Assembly (NCBI GenBank): GCA_943367755.1
Contig: CALRKB020000023.1
Span: 1-64,000 of the forward strand
Reading direction: 5' to 3'
DNA from: PCC-6802 sp943367755
Lineage (GTDB): Bacteria; Cyanobacteriota; Cyanobacteriia; Pseudanabaenales; Pseudanabaenaceae
DNA length: 64,000 nt
The notes under the pieces are model-generated. The model saw nothing but the letters and a program-made list of their open reading frames with translations, was not told the origin of the DNA and did not search any database. Both the position numbers and the translations under genes were made by a program. Position 1 is the stretch's first letter. Each line of letters begins with the position of its first letter. Positions 17,532-26,224 of this stretch are shown piece by piece.

Positions 17532-19034
17532 ATGACGAACGGTCAGCCAAACATTCTGATTATCTGGGGGGATGACATCGGTCAGTCTAACCTCAGTTGT
17601 TATTCCCACGGCTTGATGGGCTATAAAACCCCTAACATCGATCGCATCGCCAAAGAAGGGATACTGTTTACGGATTACTACGGCGAGCAGAGCTGTACGG
17701 CTGGGCGATCGGCTTTTATCATGGGTCAATGTGTCTTCCGTACTGGCTTGAGTAAGGTGGGGATGCCTGGGGCTACCTTGGGGATGCGCGATGAAGATCC
17801 CACCATTGCCGAGTTGCTGAAGCCGTTGGGATATGCCACTGGCCAATTTGGCAAGAATCACCTGGGCGATAAAGACGAAATGCTGCCCACCAAACATGGG
17901 TTTGACGAGTTTTTTGGCAATCTCTATCACTTGAATGCAGAAGAAGAACCAGAACTAAGAGACTATCCTCCCGCCGCCGACTTTCCTAACTTCAGAAAAA
18001 ATTTCGGTCCCCGTGGTGTTCTCCATTGTCATGCCAATCCAGACGGAACTCAAACGATTGTTGACACTGGTGCGCTGACGAAAAAGCGGATGGAAACCAT
18101 TGATGATGAAGTTCTTTTCAAAGCCAAGGATTTCATCGATCGCCAAGTGAAAGCAGGTGTACCCTTCTTTGCTTGGGTCAACGCAACCCACATGCATTTC
18201 CGTACCCATCCTAAGCCTGAAAGTATCGGCCAGTCTGGTCGCTGGCAGTCGGAATACCACGACGTGATGATCGATCACGACAAGTTCGTGGGCGAGTTGC
18301 TAGATTATCTGGATGCCCTCGGCATTACCGACAACACGATCGTGCAGTACTCAACCGATAACGGTCCCCACAGAAACTCTTGGCCAGATGCTGGCATGAC
18401 TCCATTTCGGAGTGAAAAGAATACGAACTGGGAGGGAGCCTTCCGCATACCTGCTCTGTTGCGCTGGCCCGGAGTAATTGCACCAGGTAGCATCTGTAAT
18501 GAAATTGTCAGTCACCTGGATATGTTGCCGACTATAGTAGCGGCGGCGGGCGATCCTGACATTAAAGAAAAACTGCTCAAGGGTCACCAAGCAGGCAATA
18601 AGACGTTCAAGGTGCATCTTGACGGCTACAACCTAGTGCCGTACCTGAAGGGTGAGGTGAAGAAAAGCCCACGTGTTGAGTTCTTTTACTTCAGCGACGA
18701 TGGCGACCTGATGGCGTTGCGCTATGACAACTGGAAGACAGTTTTCATGGAACAGCGAGAAAAAGGCACTTGTCAAATCTGGGCAGAACCCTTTGTCGTA
18801 CTGCGGGTGCCGAAGTTGTTTAACCTGCGTACCGATCCCTACGAGTATGCCGATATCACCTCAAATACCTACTGGGATTGGATGTTCGACCACATTCCTT
18901 TAGTGCTGGGAGCTCAGCCTTTAGTGGCTGAATTCTTATCCACCTTCCTAGAGTTTCCCCCTCGCCAGAAGGCGGCAAGCTTCACGGTTGACCAGGTGAT
19001 GGAGAAGATCATGGCGGGTATTAGTAGCCATTAG
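17532..19034 (+). CDS. Arylsulfatase 1 (short form)
   Basis: This 500-aa type I sulfatase hydrolyses sulfate esters using a formylglycine made from the active-site cysteine. The metal-ligand pair W-G-D-D is at residues 12-15 and the modification motif C-T-A-G-R starts at Cys55, fitting C-x-(P/A)-x-R. G-Q-F-G-K-N-H-L-G-D and the late S-T-D-N-G-P-H block (third metal site) are present. There is no signal peptide, so it appears cytoplasmic. It lacks the C-terminal extension of the three larger sulfatases in this window. GGAG lies 9 bases before the ATG. A strong hairpin follows the stop. The natural substrate is unknown. The FGE and anSME encoded nearby are likely activators. Confidence 0.92.
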   Translation: MTNGQPNILIIWGDDIGQSNLSCYSHGLMGYKTPNIDRIAKEGILFTDYYGEQSCTAGRSAFIMGQCVFRTGLSKVGMPGATLGMRDEDPTIAELLKPLGYATGQFGKNHLGDKDEMLPTKHGFDEFFGNLYHLNAEEEPELRDYPPAADFPNFRKNFGPRGVLHCHANPDGTQTIVDTGALTKKRMETIDDEVLFKAKDFIDRQVKAGVPFFAWVNATHMHFRTHPKPESIGQSGRWQSEYHDVMIDHDKFVGELLDYLDALGITDNTIVQYSTDNGPHRNSWPDAGMTPFRSEKNTNWEGAFRIPALLRWPGVIAPGSICNEIVSHLDMLPTIVAAAGDPDIKEKLLKGHQAGNKTFKVHLDGYNLVPYLKGEVKKSPRVEFFYFSDDGDLMALRYDNWKTVFMEQREKGTCQIWAEPFVVLRVPKLFNLRTDPYEYADITSNTYWDWMFDHIPLVLGAQPLVAEFLSTFLEFPPRQKAASFTVDQVMEKIMAGISSH

Positions 19035-19061
19035 AGGTTGCCAAGTCTTTTTAACTATAGG

Positions 19062-19095
19062 GAAAGGTATCTGCTATCACTGGTAGATACCTTTC
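19062..19095 (+). terminator. Hairpin terminator after arylsulfatase 1
   Basis: Perfect 11-bp arms GAAAGGTATCT and AGATACCTTTC surround a 12-base loop, 27 bases after the stop codon. No long T tract follows directly, so this is a probable terminator or 3'-end stabiliser. Confidence 0.6.
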
Positions 19096-19097
19096 TC

Positions 19098-19146
19098 TCT
19101 AACTGAAGACCAGTTTTTTGACACTCCCCGCACTGAAGTGACGGGG
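19098..19146 (+). repeat. 20-bp direct repeat (copy 1) plus IS200/IS605-like end hairpin
   Basis: TCTAACTGAAGACCAGTTTT at 19098-19117 recurs exactly at 21236-21255, on the other side of the 5'-nucleotidase gene. Right after it, 19126-19146 forms a hairpin (CCCCG-CACT, loop GA, AGTG-A-CGGGG) preceded by GACACT. Hairpins of the form ACTCCCCG...CGGGGATTC are typical of IS200/IS605-type element ends in cyanobacteria. No tnpA or tnpB lies nearby, so this is a remnant or a stand-alone end. Confidence 0.5.
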
Positions 19147-19186
19147 ATTCCTGATTCAGCGAGATAAATTTCTCGGATAAACCCTC

Positions 19187-21097
19187 ATGACAACCATCGC
19201 AAATTTTACCCGCCGTAAATTTCTCAGGAGAACCCTCATGACAACCGCCGCTATTGCTTCGCTCGATGCCTTGAAAGCCGTCGCCGCAACTCCAGGTAAA
19301 CGGGTATTCACCATCCTGCATACCAACGACATGCACTCTAACTTGATCGGCTTATCACCCTTCACCGACTACACGCCAATGAGTCTGAATGATGATGCCA
19401 CCAGAGGCGGCTATTCGCGACTGGGAACGTTGATTGCCCAGAGGAAAAAAGAACTCGGTCAATTGGGGGCAGTACTGGTGCTGGATGCGGGTGACTTTAG
19501 CATGGGTACGGCTGTGGCAGCGGCAACGAGGGAACTTGGGGCAGAACTGCAACTAATGTCGCGAATGGGTTACGATGCGACGACTTTTGGCAATCATGAG
19601 TTCGATCTGGGACCCGATGGTTTGGGTAGCGCGATCGCCAAAGCTGCGGAAGCTGGATTTGTCCCCGCTGTGATAGTTTCTAACACTAATCTCAGTGCCG
19701 ATGAACCTCGATTAGCTACGCTCAAGCAGTTAGCATCGGAAAACATTCTGCGTCCCTATCAGGTGATTGAGCGCGGTGGGTTACGCTTCGGCATTATCGG
19801 CATAATTGGCTACGACGCTTTTAAGTATGCCACCGATCCAGGGGGTGTCACCTTCGATGACCCGATCGCCACTGCTCAAAAGACTGCCGAACTATTACGC
19901 GATCGCGAAAAGGTAGATGTGGTGATTGTGCTGAGTCATGGGGGTGCGATCAAAGCTAAAGATGGGAATTCTTATGTTGGCGAAGATGTCAACTTGCTAA
20001 AGGCAGTTCCTAGTATTGACATTGTGATTGGCGGACATACCCACACCGCCCTCACCAAACCGCTGCTAGTAGACGGTAGACCTGCGGTGCAAACGGGCAA
20101 ATATGGAGAAAATCTCGGCGAGTTGGTGATTAGTCTGGAAGGTGGGAAAGTCAAGGTCGAGTCCTATCGTTTAATTCCCGTAGATGACACGGTGATGGGC
20201 GATCGCACCATCCAGCAAGAAGTCGATCTCTTCCTGAAGGAATCCAGCCAAATTGTATTTGCGTCACGTGGCTACAGCGTGACACAGCCCTTGGCAGTGG
20301 TTTCCGAAGATTGGCCGATGAACTACAAAGATATTGAGTCAGGTACGCCACTGGCAAACTTGGTTACGGATGCGTTTCGCAAAGCCACGGGAGCCGATAT
20401 TGCCTGCACGGGGAATGGCACGATTCGGGCTGCTTTAATCAAGGGCAATTCAGGAATTCAAACGGTCTACGATGTGTTTTCTCTTGCTCCGTTGGGCAGC
20501 GGCATTGTCGATCCCACGGCAGGGAGTGCCATGGTGCAGGCTTACTTCACGGGACGCGAACTCAAGAATATGCTGGAGTTTTTCTTGATTGATGACCCTA
20601 ACCATCCCGGTGAATATTTCCCAAGGGTATCGGGGATGCGCTTATTCTACGATCCATCCCGTCCCAAATTTGCTCAAATCACCGCGATCGAATTGGGCGA
20701 TTTAGCCAGGGGCTATAGTCCGATCGATATTTCCGAAAGTGCCTCCAGGCTATACAGTTTCACCTGTAGTCTCTATGTTGGAGTCATTATTGCAGCCCTT
20801 CCCAGACTCAGCAAAGGCGCAGTACAACTGGTTCCCAAAAAGGCAGACGGCACGCCGATCGAGACTCGGACGGATGCGGTGGTTGATCCCCGCGAATCTT
20901 CTGGACCCTACGTTATCCATGGTAGCGGCGGCTCGCTGGAAACCGACAGTGCCGTTACCAGTGCCGCTCATAAGGAAGTGAAAGAGTGGCAAGCGATTAT
21001 GGATTATCTGATCAGCCTGCCCAACAAAAACAAAGATGGCATCTCAATCCTAGAGAAGGACGATCGCACCAGAGAAGTTCGCGCGATCAAGGTCTAA
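19187..21097 (+). CDS. Tat-exported bifunctional metallophosphatase/5'-nucleotidase
   Basis: This 636-aa protein starts with a twin-arginine signal (R-R-K-F-L-R-R at residues 9-15, followed by a hydrophobic stretch), so it should be exported folded. The metallophosphoesterase domain shows H-T-N-D-M-H-S-N, D-A-G-D-F-S-M-G-T, G-N-H-E-F-D and G-G-H-T-H, the dinuclear metal ligands. The C-terminal 5'-nucleotidase domain follows (A-C-T-G-N-G-T-I-R-A, then F-S-L-A-P-L-G). It probably releases phosphate from nucleotides in the periplasm. The leader is tandemly duplicated: the segment from K-F-L through M-T-T occurs again 51 bases upstream, but with a stop codon, so the ATG at 19238 is an alternative start, though it would lose the Arg pair. 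Confidence 0.88.
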   Translation: MTTIANFTRRKFLRRTLMTTAAIASLDALKAVAATPGKRVFTILHTNDMHSNLIGLSPFTDYTPMSLNDDATRGGYSRLGTLIAQRKKELGQLGAVLVLDAGDFSMGTAVAAATRELGAELQLMSRMGYDATTFGNHEFDLGPDGLGSAIAKAAEAGFVPAVIVSNTNLSADEPRLATLKQLASENILRPYQVIERGGLRFGIIGIIGYDAFKYATDPGGVTFDDPIATAQKTAELLRDREKVDVVIVLSHGGAIKAKDGNSYVGEDVNLLKAVPSIDIVIGGHTHTALTKPLLVDGRPAVQTGKYGENLGELVISLEGGKVKVESYRLIPVDDTVMGDRTIQQEVDLFLKESSQIVFASRGYSVTQPLAVVSEDWPMNYKDIESGTPLANLVTDAFRKATGADIACTGNGTIRAALIKGNSGIQTVYDVFSLAPLGSGIVDPTAGSAMVQAYFTGRELKNMLEFFLIDDPNHPGEYFPRVSGMRLFYDPSRPKFAQITAIELGDLARGYSPIDISESASRLYSFTCSLYVGVIIAALPRLSKGAVQLVPKKADGTPIETRTDAVVDPRESSGPYVIHGSGGSLETDSAVTSAAHKEVKEWQAIMDYLISLPNKNKDGISILEKDDRTREVRAIKV

Positions 21098-21140
21098 GAG
21101 CGTGCTTGAGAAGTCAATACGCGCAAAATTTTCAGTGTTC

Positions 21141-21213
21141 TCGCCCCCTAAATCCCCCAATTCTGGGGGACTTAAATCTGGTTCCCCCCAATTCTGGGGG
21201 GCTAGGGGGGCGA
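21141..21213 (+). repeat. C-rich/G-rich inverted repeat of a common cyanobacterial type
   Basis: Outer arms TCGCCCCCTA and TAGGGGGGCGA enclose two near-identical blocks, CCCCCAATTCTGGGGG, each itself a hairpin. Non-coding repeats of this kind are widespread in cyanobacteria. It lies between the nucleotidase stop and the 20-bp direct repeat at 21236-21255. Confidence 0.7.
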
Positions 21214-21287
21214 AAATTACAATTCTTAAATGGTTTCTAACTGAAGACCAGTTTTATAAACCGACTTGCTTAGATCTAGGAATTAGT

Positions 21288-21824
21288 ATGGCTAAAATCC
21301 TCAATTTTCTCAAGAAGGAATTCTTGGAAGTACTTCCCGCAGTAATTTTCTTCTTTATTGCCTTTCACTTGATTGCTCTTACAGAGTCCCTGATTTTGCG
21401 TGAGTATGGAGTTCCCGTTTCAACCACGGTACTGGTTACTGTCAGCGCTCTTGTAATCGGAAAGGCGATTTTGATCGCGGATAAGCTTCCATTTATCAAC
21501 CGATTTCCCAACAAACCCCTAATTTACAATATTGCTTGGAAGACGTTTATTTATCTACTGATTGCTCTATTCTTTCGGTATTTAGAGGCACTTATCCCGA
21601 GGCTATTTAAATACCAAAGTTGGAGTCTTGCCCACCAGCATCTGCAACAGGAAATAGTTTGGCCGCACTTTTGGGCGGTTCAAATTTGGCTCCTGATGCT
21701 TTTATTGGGTTACTCAATTGGGAGGGAAATCGTGAGGGCAATGGGAAAACGTAAGATATTAGAGATGTTTTTTGGAGTCCAAAAGATCGATTCGATCTCT
21801 AGAAATGAGGATTTAGGCTTTTAG
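21288..21824 (+). CDS. Unrecognised four-helix membrane protein
   Basis: This 178-aa protein, M-A-K-I-L-N-F-L-K-K-E-F onward, uses the ATG at 21288, which has AGGA a few bases upstream. An upstream in-frame ATG exists at 21102, but the extra residues would be encoded by the non-coding repeat and are rejected. Hydrophobic segments lie at about residues 15-35, 45-62, 82-100 and 128-148. The tail is basic. I do not recognise the family with confidence; similar small membrane proteins occur in proteobacteria. It overlaps the next gene by one base at the stop/GTG, a sign of translational coupling. Confidence 0.65.
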   Translation: MAKILNFLKKEFLEVLPAVIFFFIAFHLIALTESLILREYGVPVSTTVLVTVSALVIGKAILIADKLPFINRFPNKPLIYNIAWKTFIYLLIALFFRYLEALIPRLFKYQSWSLAHQHLQQEIVWPHFWAVQIWLLMLLLGYSIGREIVRAMGKRKILEMFFGVQKIDSISRNEDLGF

Positions 21825-22189
21825 TGACTACTTTTATCGAACCGATTCTGATTGTGACTGGGTTGGCAACGATGGGGGCGATCGCCCGCTTCCTGCTACC
21901 CCAATTTGGACTCAAACTCTTGCTGGGGATTGAGACAACGGAACCGAGCATCCTCTTGCTGGCAAGGCATTGGGGATTATTGCTCTTTCTGGTGGGGGCA
22001 TTGCTGGTCTACAGCGCAGTTGCTCCCGCTATTCGTTTACCCGTCACGATCGTGGCGATCACGGAAAAAGTGGCGATCACTGCTCTGCTTTTGTTTGGTC
22101 TGAAGCCAAAACCTCGGCTGGCAAACCTGGCAGCATGGTTCGATGCTGGCTGCGTCGTTCTATACCTGCTAAACTTGGCTGGGCTATAA
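21824..22189 (+). CDS. Small membrane protein, unrecognised
   Basis: This 121-aa protein probably starts at the GTG overlapping the TAG of the preceding gene. It has four hydrophobic segments (residues 5-22, 44-62, 68-92 and 104-120) and a single loop with K-P-K-P-R. It is likely an integral inner-membrane protein co-translated with the preceding one. I see no catalytic motif. The two genes look like an operon, perhaps a two-component membrane module of unknown role. Confidence 0.6.
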   Translation: MTTFIEPILIVTGLATMGAIARFLLPQFGLKLLLGIETTEPSILLLARHWGLLLFLVGALLVYSAVAPAIRLPVTIVAITEKVAITALLLFGLKPKPRLANLAAWFDAGCVVLYLLNLAGL

Positions 22190-22246
22190 AGCGTGAGGGA
22201 GGCAGAAAACCCAGGCACAAGGAAAAGAGTGGCAGGAAGGGAGGTG

Positions 22247-22301
22247 GACAATCTGTGTAAACCAAAACCACGCAGGCCAAAACCATAAAAACACAATCAA
22301 C
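22247..22301 (+). repeat. Upstream repeat copy 1 (before the DUF29 gene)
   Basis: GGACAATCTGTG followed by CCAAAACCATAAAAACACAATCA is shared with 23618-23662. Here an extra 14 bases duplicate the AACCAAAACCA unit. It ends about 10 bases before the DUF29 ATG; copy 2 ends about 18 bases before the DUF1254 gene. It is likely a leader or regulatory element, or a small mobile repeat that has landed in front of two genes. Confidence 0.55.
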
Positions 22302-22311
22302 ACTGTAGACT

Positions 22312-22752
22312 ATGCAAACCACAACCCTTTATGAACAGGACTTCTACGCCTGGACTCAGCGCCAAATAGAGCTGCTGCAAGCCCGGCAGTGGAACCAAGT
22401 GGATATTGAAAACTTGATCGAGGAGTTGGATGCGTTGGGCAAGCAACAGCGCCAAGAGTTACGCAACCGTCTGGGAGTGCTCCTGGGGCATCTCCTCAAG
22501 TGGCGCTATCAACCTGAAGGCCGATCGCGTTCCTGGACAGGGACAATCCGAGAGCAGCGGCGGCGAATTAAAGAACATCTGGTAGATAACCCCAGTCTAA
22601 AGCCCTATCTCTCTGAAGCCATCAAGCGGGGCTATCAGGATGGTCTGGACCTGATGGAGAAAGAAACTCCCCTTAACCCCAAGCATCTGCCTCAATCATG
22701 TCCCTTCTCCGAAGCTGAGATTTTCGACGATCCGGTGGAGATGGAGGAATAG
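22312..22752 (+). CDS. DUF29 protein, copy 1
   Basis: This 146-aa cytoplasmic helical protein has the DUF29 pattern: Y-x-x-D-F-Y-A-W near the start, then D-I-E-N-L-I-E-E-L at about residue 40, and L-L-G-H-L-L-K-W-R-Y-Q-P near residue 65. I-R-E-Q-R-R-R-I and P-S-L-K-P-Y-L follow. DUF29 proteins are very abundant in cyanobacteria and have no established function; they often sit near mobile or toxin-antitoxin-like loci. A second, divergent copy is at 38132-38596. The gene stands alone on its strand, behind the repeat described at 22247-22301. Confidence 0.85.
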   Translation: MQTTTLYEQDFYAWTQRQIELLQARQWNQVDIENLIEELDALGKQQRQELRNRLGVLLGHLLKWRYQPEGRSRSWTGTIREQRRRIKEHLVDNPSLKPYLSEAIKRGYQDGLDLMEKETPLNPKHLPQSCPFSEAEIFDDPVEMEE

Positions 22753-22763
22753 TCGATAAAAAC

Positions 22764-23540
22764 TTATTGCATATTTTCTAAAGTTTCTACAAGTACCTTA
22801 TCGCCTAAATGAATCTTTATCAGCCCAAGTCGAGGATATTCTAAATCAAGAATAATATATGTGATTGCAGATATAGTCACGCAGAATACGACCATATAGA
22901 GTAACGGTCTCCTTTGATTGACGGACATACTTTGACCAACCAAAAAAGCTGAAGCCAAAGCAAGAATAAATAATAAAATGTAAACAATTATCGGTGGATG
23001 GGTACGGTTCGCTTGCAACCGTTCATTAGCAACATCAATCACGTCATTGGTGGAGCTTAGAACTAGGGTCATGATTCCAGGGTTTTTATCTAGTAGAACA
23101 GCAGCATTCGCAATTCCCCAGATTTGAGCCTGTAATTTTAGACCTTGGCGGAAGTAAGAATCAGATAGCGGCCGATTTTCATAATTCTCAAATAGATTGA
23201 TGCGGGATTGAAGATACTCTCTGTAAAGTGGGCGCAACTTATCTCGATCGTTCTTTGGTAGTAAGTCAAGCCTGAGGTAGGCAGTACCAATGGCATTTGC
23301 CTCTTTTAAAACCAGGTTAGTTCGATTCTCATAGCGGGTTAACGTTCCCGTAAAAGTGAAAGCTAAAATTAAACCTAAAATACCAAAAATAGAACTCTCA
23401 ACTGCACCAGACCCTTCGGATTTACCTTCTGGATACTTTTTTAGTCTGCGCTTACCCATCCTATAGCCAGTTTCAATGCTTCCAGCCATACCTAAGCAGA
23501 GTAATGTTGTCGATATGAGTGCTACAGCTACAAATTCCAT
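22764..23540 (-). CDS. DUF4239 membrane protein (bestrophin-like domain)
   Basis: This 258-aa protein has an N-terminal membrane segment (residues 3-20), a second at about residues 50-70 within the family block S-I-F-G-I-L-G-L-I-L-A-F-T-F, a soluble helical middle, and two segments at 187-205 and 214-230. E-A-N-A-I-G-T-A-Y-L-R-L-D-L-L after the second segment is diagnostic of DUF4239. The fold resembles bestrophin channels, but transport is not demonstrated. It is convergent with the DUF29 gene (11 bases apart at the stops) and divergent from the DUF1254 gene. Confidence 0.8.
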   Translation of the reverse strand: MEFVAVALISTTLLCLGMAGSIETGYRMGKRRLKKYPEGKSEGSGAVESSIFGILGLILAFTFTGTLTRYENRTNLVLKEANAIGTAYLRLDLLPKNDRDKLRPLYREYLQSRINLFENYENRPLSDSYFRQGLKLQAQIWGIANAAVLLDKNPGIMTLVLSSTNDVIDVANERLQANRTHPPIIVYILLFILALASAFLVGQSMSVNQRRPLLYMVVFCVTISAITYIILDLEYPRLGLIKIHLGDKVLVETLENMQ

Positions 23541-23617
23541 AATTTATCAAAATAAATGTGATACTGATTATAACTAGCTTCGGCAACTAAGATTTTGTGG
23601 CTACCGCTATAAAGTGG

Positions 23618-23662
23618 GACAATCTGTGCAGACCAAAACCATCAAAACACAATCAGCGTAAA
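23618..23662 (+). repeat. Upstream repeat copy 2 (before the DUF1254 gene)
   Basis: It matches 22247-22301: GGACAATCTGTG, then ACCAAAACCAT and AAAACACAATCA. Copy 2 lacks the internal duplication of copy 1. It lies between the divergent DUF4239 and DUF1254 genes, just ahead of the latter. Confidence 0.55.
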
Positions 23663-23680
23663 GTTTAAAACCGAACTGCC

Positions 23681-25105
23681 ATGAATACACCAATCGAACG
23701 ATCGAACCTGTTTGGCACCCAATCGCTATCAACGCCCTATGGCCCCATGGCGATCGACAATTCCTACCCGACTGACGACACGATCGAGTTGCTGTTCGAC
23801 CAGCGCGATCGCCAACGCGCATCAGAAATTTATCTCTGGGCATTGCCACTAATGCAGTTTCAGGTATGGAAGAACGAGCAGGAGCGCGTCTATGGAGCTA
23901 AAGGCACTGATTTCGTTATTTACGATAGTTTCAACGAAAAAGGCGGCATAACGACTGGAAATGCCACTACACCCTACATCATTACTCTGTTCGACCTCTC
24001 TGAAACTGGCGCGATCGTCGTCGATTTTCCGGCGGGGATATTTGCCGGAGGCGTTCTTGATTGGTGGCATCATCCGACCTGCGATTTGGGCATCACTGGT
24101 CCAGACCAGGGTAAGGGCGCAAAATACCTGATTATCAGTCCCCTGGACGACCCCAAGCTGTATGAAGGCTCGGAGTATTTAGTTTTTCGGTCGCCTACTA
24201 ACAAAATCGTACTTGGTACTCGCGTTCTGGCACCAGGAGCAGAGGCACTAGATGCATTCAAGCAGTCGCTAAAAGTTTATCCTCTGGGCAGCACCCCACA
24301 ACCTGCCCATTTCATTTCAGGGCTGGACAAACCATGGGCGCAAACTCCACCCGTTGGACTTGATTACTTCAAGATTTTGCATCAAGCAATTCAGAATGAA
24401 CCAGTTGCCGATCGCGACAAAGCGTTCATGGCGTATCTCAGCTATTTTGGTATTGAAGATGGTAAGCCCTTTAATCCCGACGATCGCCTTTCAACACTGC
24501 TGGCTCAGGGTGCAAACATTGGCGAACTCCTTGCCCGTGCCAATATCATGGAGCCAGACTTTACCAAACCCTATTGGGAAGATACTTTCTGGTATCGGTT
24601 GATTGATTTCCCGATCGCACAGGAAGATGAGACAAGACTTTACCTGGACGAGCGATCGGCTTGGTTCTATGAGGCTATCACAACGACAAAAGGGATGAAG
24701 ACGGAAACCCCCGGCGTTGGACAGATCTACCTGAGCACCAAGAGGGACAAGTATGGACAGGTGCTGCGGGGTTGTGAAACCTATCGGCTAACGGTGCTAC
24801 CCAATGCCCCGATGGAGCAATTCTGGGCAATAACTATCTATGCCGAGCACAGTAGGATCTTTGTTCGCACAAATCAGATGAACGTCAATCTGGATTCGCG
24901 CAACGTTCAGCTTCAGACGAATGCCGATGGATCGGTTGACATCTACTTCGGCCCCAACACGGCGAAGATTCCCGCTGGAATGGAAAGTAATTGGATCGCC
25001 ACTAATCCCGATGAGGGCTGGTTTCCCTATTTCCGTCTTTATGCTCCCAAGCAGGCATTTTTTGATAAGAGCTGGGCACTTGGGGATATTGAGCGAGTGA
25101 GTTAG
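23681..25105 (+). CDS. DUF1254/DUF1214 domain protein
   Basis: This 474-aa protein has no signal peptide. The N-terminal half matches DUF1254 (A-S-E-I-Y-L-W-A-L-P-L-M-Q-F, then T-P-Y-I-I-T-L-F-D-L and V-D-F-P-A-G-I). The C-terminal part matches DUF1214 (T-Y-R-L-T-V-L-P-N-A-P, F-W-A-I-T-I-Y, R-N-V-Q-L-Q-T-N-A-D-G-S-V-D-I-Y-F-G-P and a W-F-P-Y-F-R-L-Y ending). These domains pair commonly in bacteria; their function is unknown, though many members are exported. It is followed on the same strand by a DUF1214-like gene and an FGE gene, so a link to the sulfatase system is possible but unproven. Confidence 0.85.
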   Translation: MNTPIERSNLFGTQSLSTPYGPMAIDNSYPTDDTIELLFDQRDRQRASEIYLWALPLMQFQVWKNEQERVYGAKGTDFVIYDSFNEKGGITTGNATTPYIITLFDLSETGAIVVDFPAGIFAGGVLDWWHHPTCDLGITGPDQGKGAKYLIISPLDDPKLYEGSEYLVFRSPTNKIVLGTRVLAPGAEALDAFKQSLKVYPLGSTPQPAHFISGLDKPWAQTPPVGLDYFKILHQAIQNEPVADRDKAFMAYLSYFGIEDGKPFNPDDRLSTLLAQGANIGELLARANIMEPDFTKPYWEDTFWYRLIDFPIAQEDETRLYLDERSAWFYEAITTTKGMKTETPGVGQIYLSTKRDKYGQVLRGCETYRLTVLPNAPMEQFWAITIYAEHSRIFVRTNQMNVNLDSRNVQLQTNADGSVDIYFGPNTAKIPAGMESNWIATNPDEGWFPYFRLYAPKQAFFDKSWALGDIERVS

Positions 25106-25195
25106 ACCGTAAACTTTGCAAACTTCATCGCGTTAATCTGAGACAGCGTGACCATTATCAAGTCAATTAAATCAAAAATAGAAGGAGCTTATGTT

Positions 25196-26188
25196 ATGAG
25201 AAACAGTCAAGATACCTTTGAGAACTACATCAAGGAATACCCAAACCAAGAACAGGTGAAAATGATGAAAGCTTGGCTTGCTAAAAATGAAAAGGGCACG
25301 TTTCAATTCTCAGGGCTTGTCGATCCAACTGACGATACCGTCGTAACACCTCAGGCAACAGTGGATTATGGATATAACTGGTTCAGCCTTTCGGAAGGCT
25401 GCGCCATCGTCCGAACCTCCAAATACGATAAGTTTTTTTCCGTTTCAATCTTCGACATGAAACACAATGTTCCTGCAGTCATTGTAAGTCCTGAAAAACC
25501 GATTTTACTCATTCGCCCCGGTCAGTCCCTTCCTGAAGGAGATTTTCACGTTGTCAACCTGGAAACTGACCAGGGACTGGTATTCACCCGCATGGTCGTC
25601 GTTGACAACATGGAAGAAGTCCGACAACTGAGCAAATCAATCACAATGGAGGGTGGTAAGGGTGATATGCATAGAGATGTGCAACGATTCTCTGCTGACA
25701 TTGAGAAGGCAGCAATAGCTATCATCTCTGCTGCGATTCCCCATATAAATCCAGACATCGCCTTTGGCTATAAATCTGGCGATGTTGGCGATATCACGCT
25801 GGCGGCAGCCGTAATGCTCGGACAACTAGGAACGCCATCGGATTCTGTGCGATACGGTACGATTTTGAGCGATGCAAATGGTGAAGCGTTTAATGGCAAG
25901 GACACCTACGTTCTGTCTGTCCCCGCTGGCATCGTACATGACAATGGATATTCTTCGATTACAATTTACGGCTCCGACAACAAACTGCTTATCCCGAACG
26001 CTAAGAAGATCTACGATAGAACCACCTACACGTCACAGCAAAATGCGGATGGTACTTATACTGTCACGCTCAGTCCTGATGGCGAAGGTTTGAATGGTAT
26101 TCCGACGGGAAAACCTTTTTATGGCATTCTTAGGGCATACTGTCCAGTTCAAGGGGCGGACATGACTGTAAAAGTTGAGAAGATATAG
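25196..26188 (+). CDS. DUF1214-like protein, second member of the pair
   Basis: This 330-aa protein starts at the ATG at 25196, which has AAGGAG 8 bases upstream. A GTG at 25148 is in frame but has no such site. It shows the DUF1254/DUF1214-like order: V-D-Y-G-Y-N-W-F-S-L-S early, C-A-I-V-R, then a late block with Y-V-L-S-V-P-A-G, S-I-T-I-Y-G-S-D-N and N-A-D-G-T-Y-T-V-T-L-S-P. There is no signal peptide. It is distantly related to the larger preceding protein and shorter in the middle. The FGE gene follows after 36 bases, suggesting a three-gene transcript. Confidence 0.75.
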   Translation: MRNSQDTFENYIKEYPNQEQVKMMKAWLAKNEKGTFQFSGLVDPTDDTVVTPQATVDYGYNWFSLSEGCAIVRTSKYDKFFSVSIFDMKHNVPAVIVSPEKPILLIRPGQSLPEGDFHVVNLETDQGLVFTRMVVVDNMEEVRQLSKSITMEGGKGDMHRDVQRFSADIEKAAIAIISAAIPHINPDIAFGYKSGDVGDITLAAAVMLGQLGTPSDSVRYGTILSDANGEAFNGKDTYVLSVPAGIVHDNGYSSITIYGSDNKLLIPNAKKIYDRTTYTSQQNADGTYTVTLSPDGEGLNGIPTGKPFYGILRAYCPVQGADMTVKVEKI

Positions 26189-26224
26189 AGTTTTGACGAT
26201 CTAGCCCGATAACAGAGGTTTAAT

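Noticed and set aside
21102..21287. Longer N-terminus for the membrane protein at 21288
   Set aside because: The extra residues would be encoded by a dispersed C/G-rich repeat; the ATG at 21288 has AGGA upstream.
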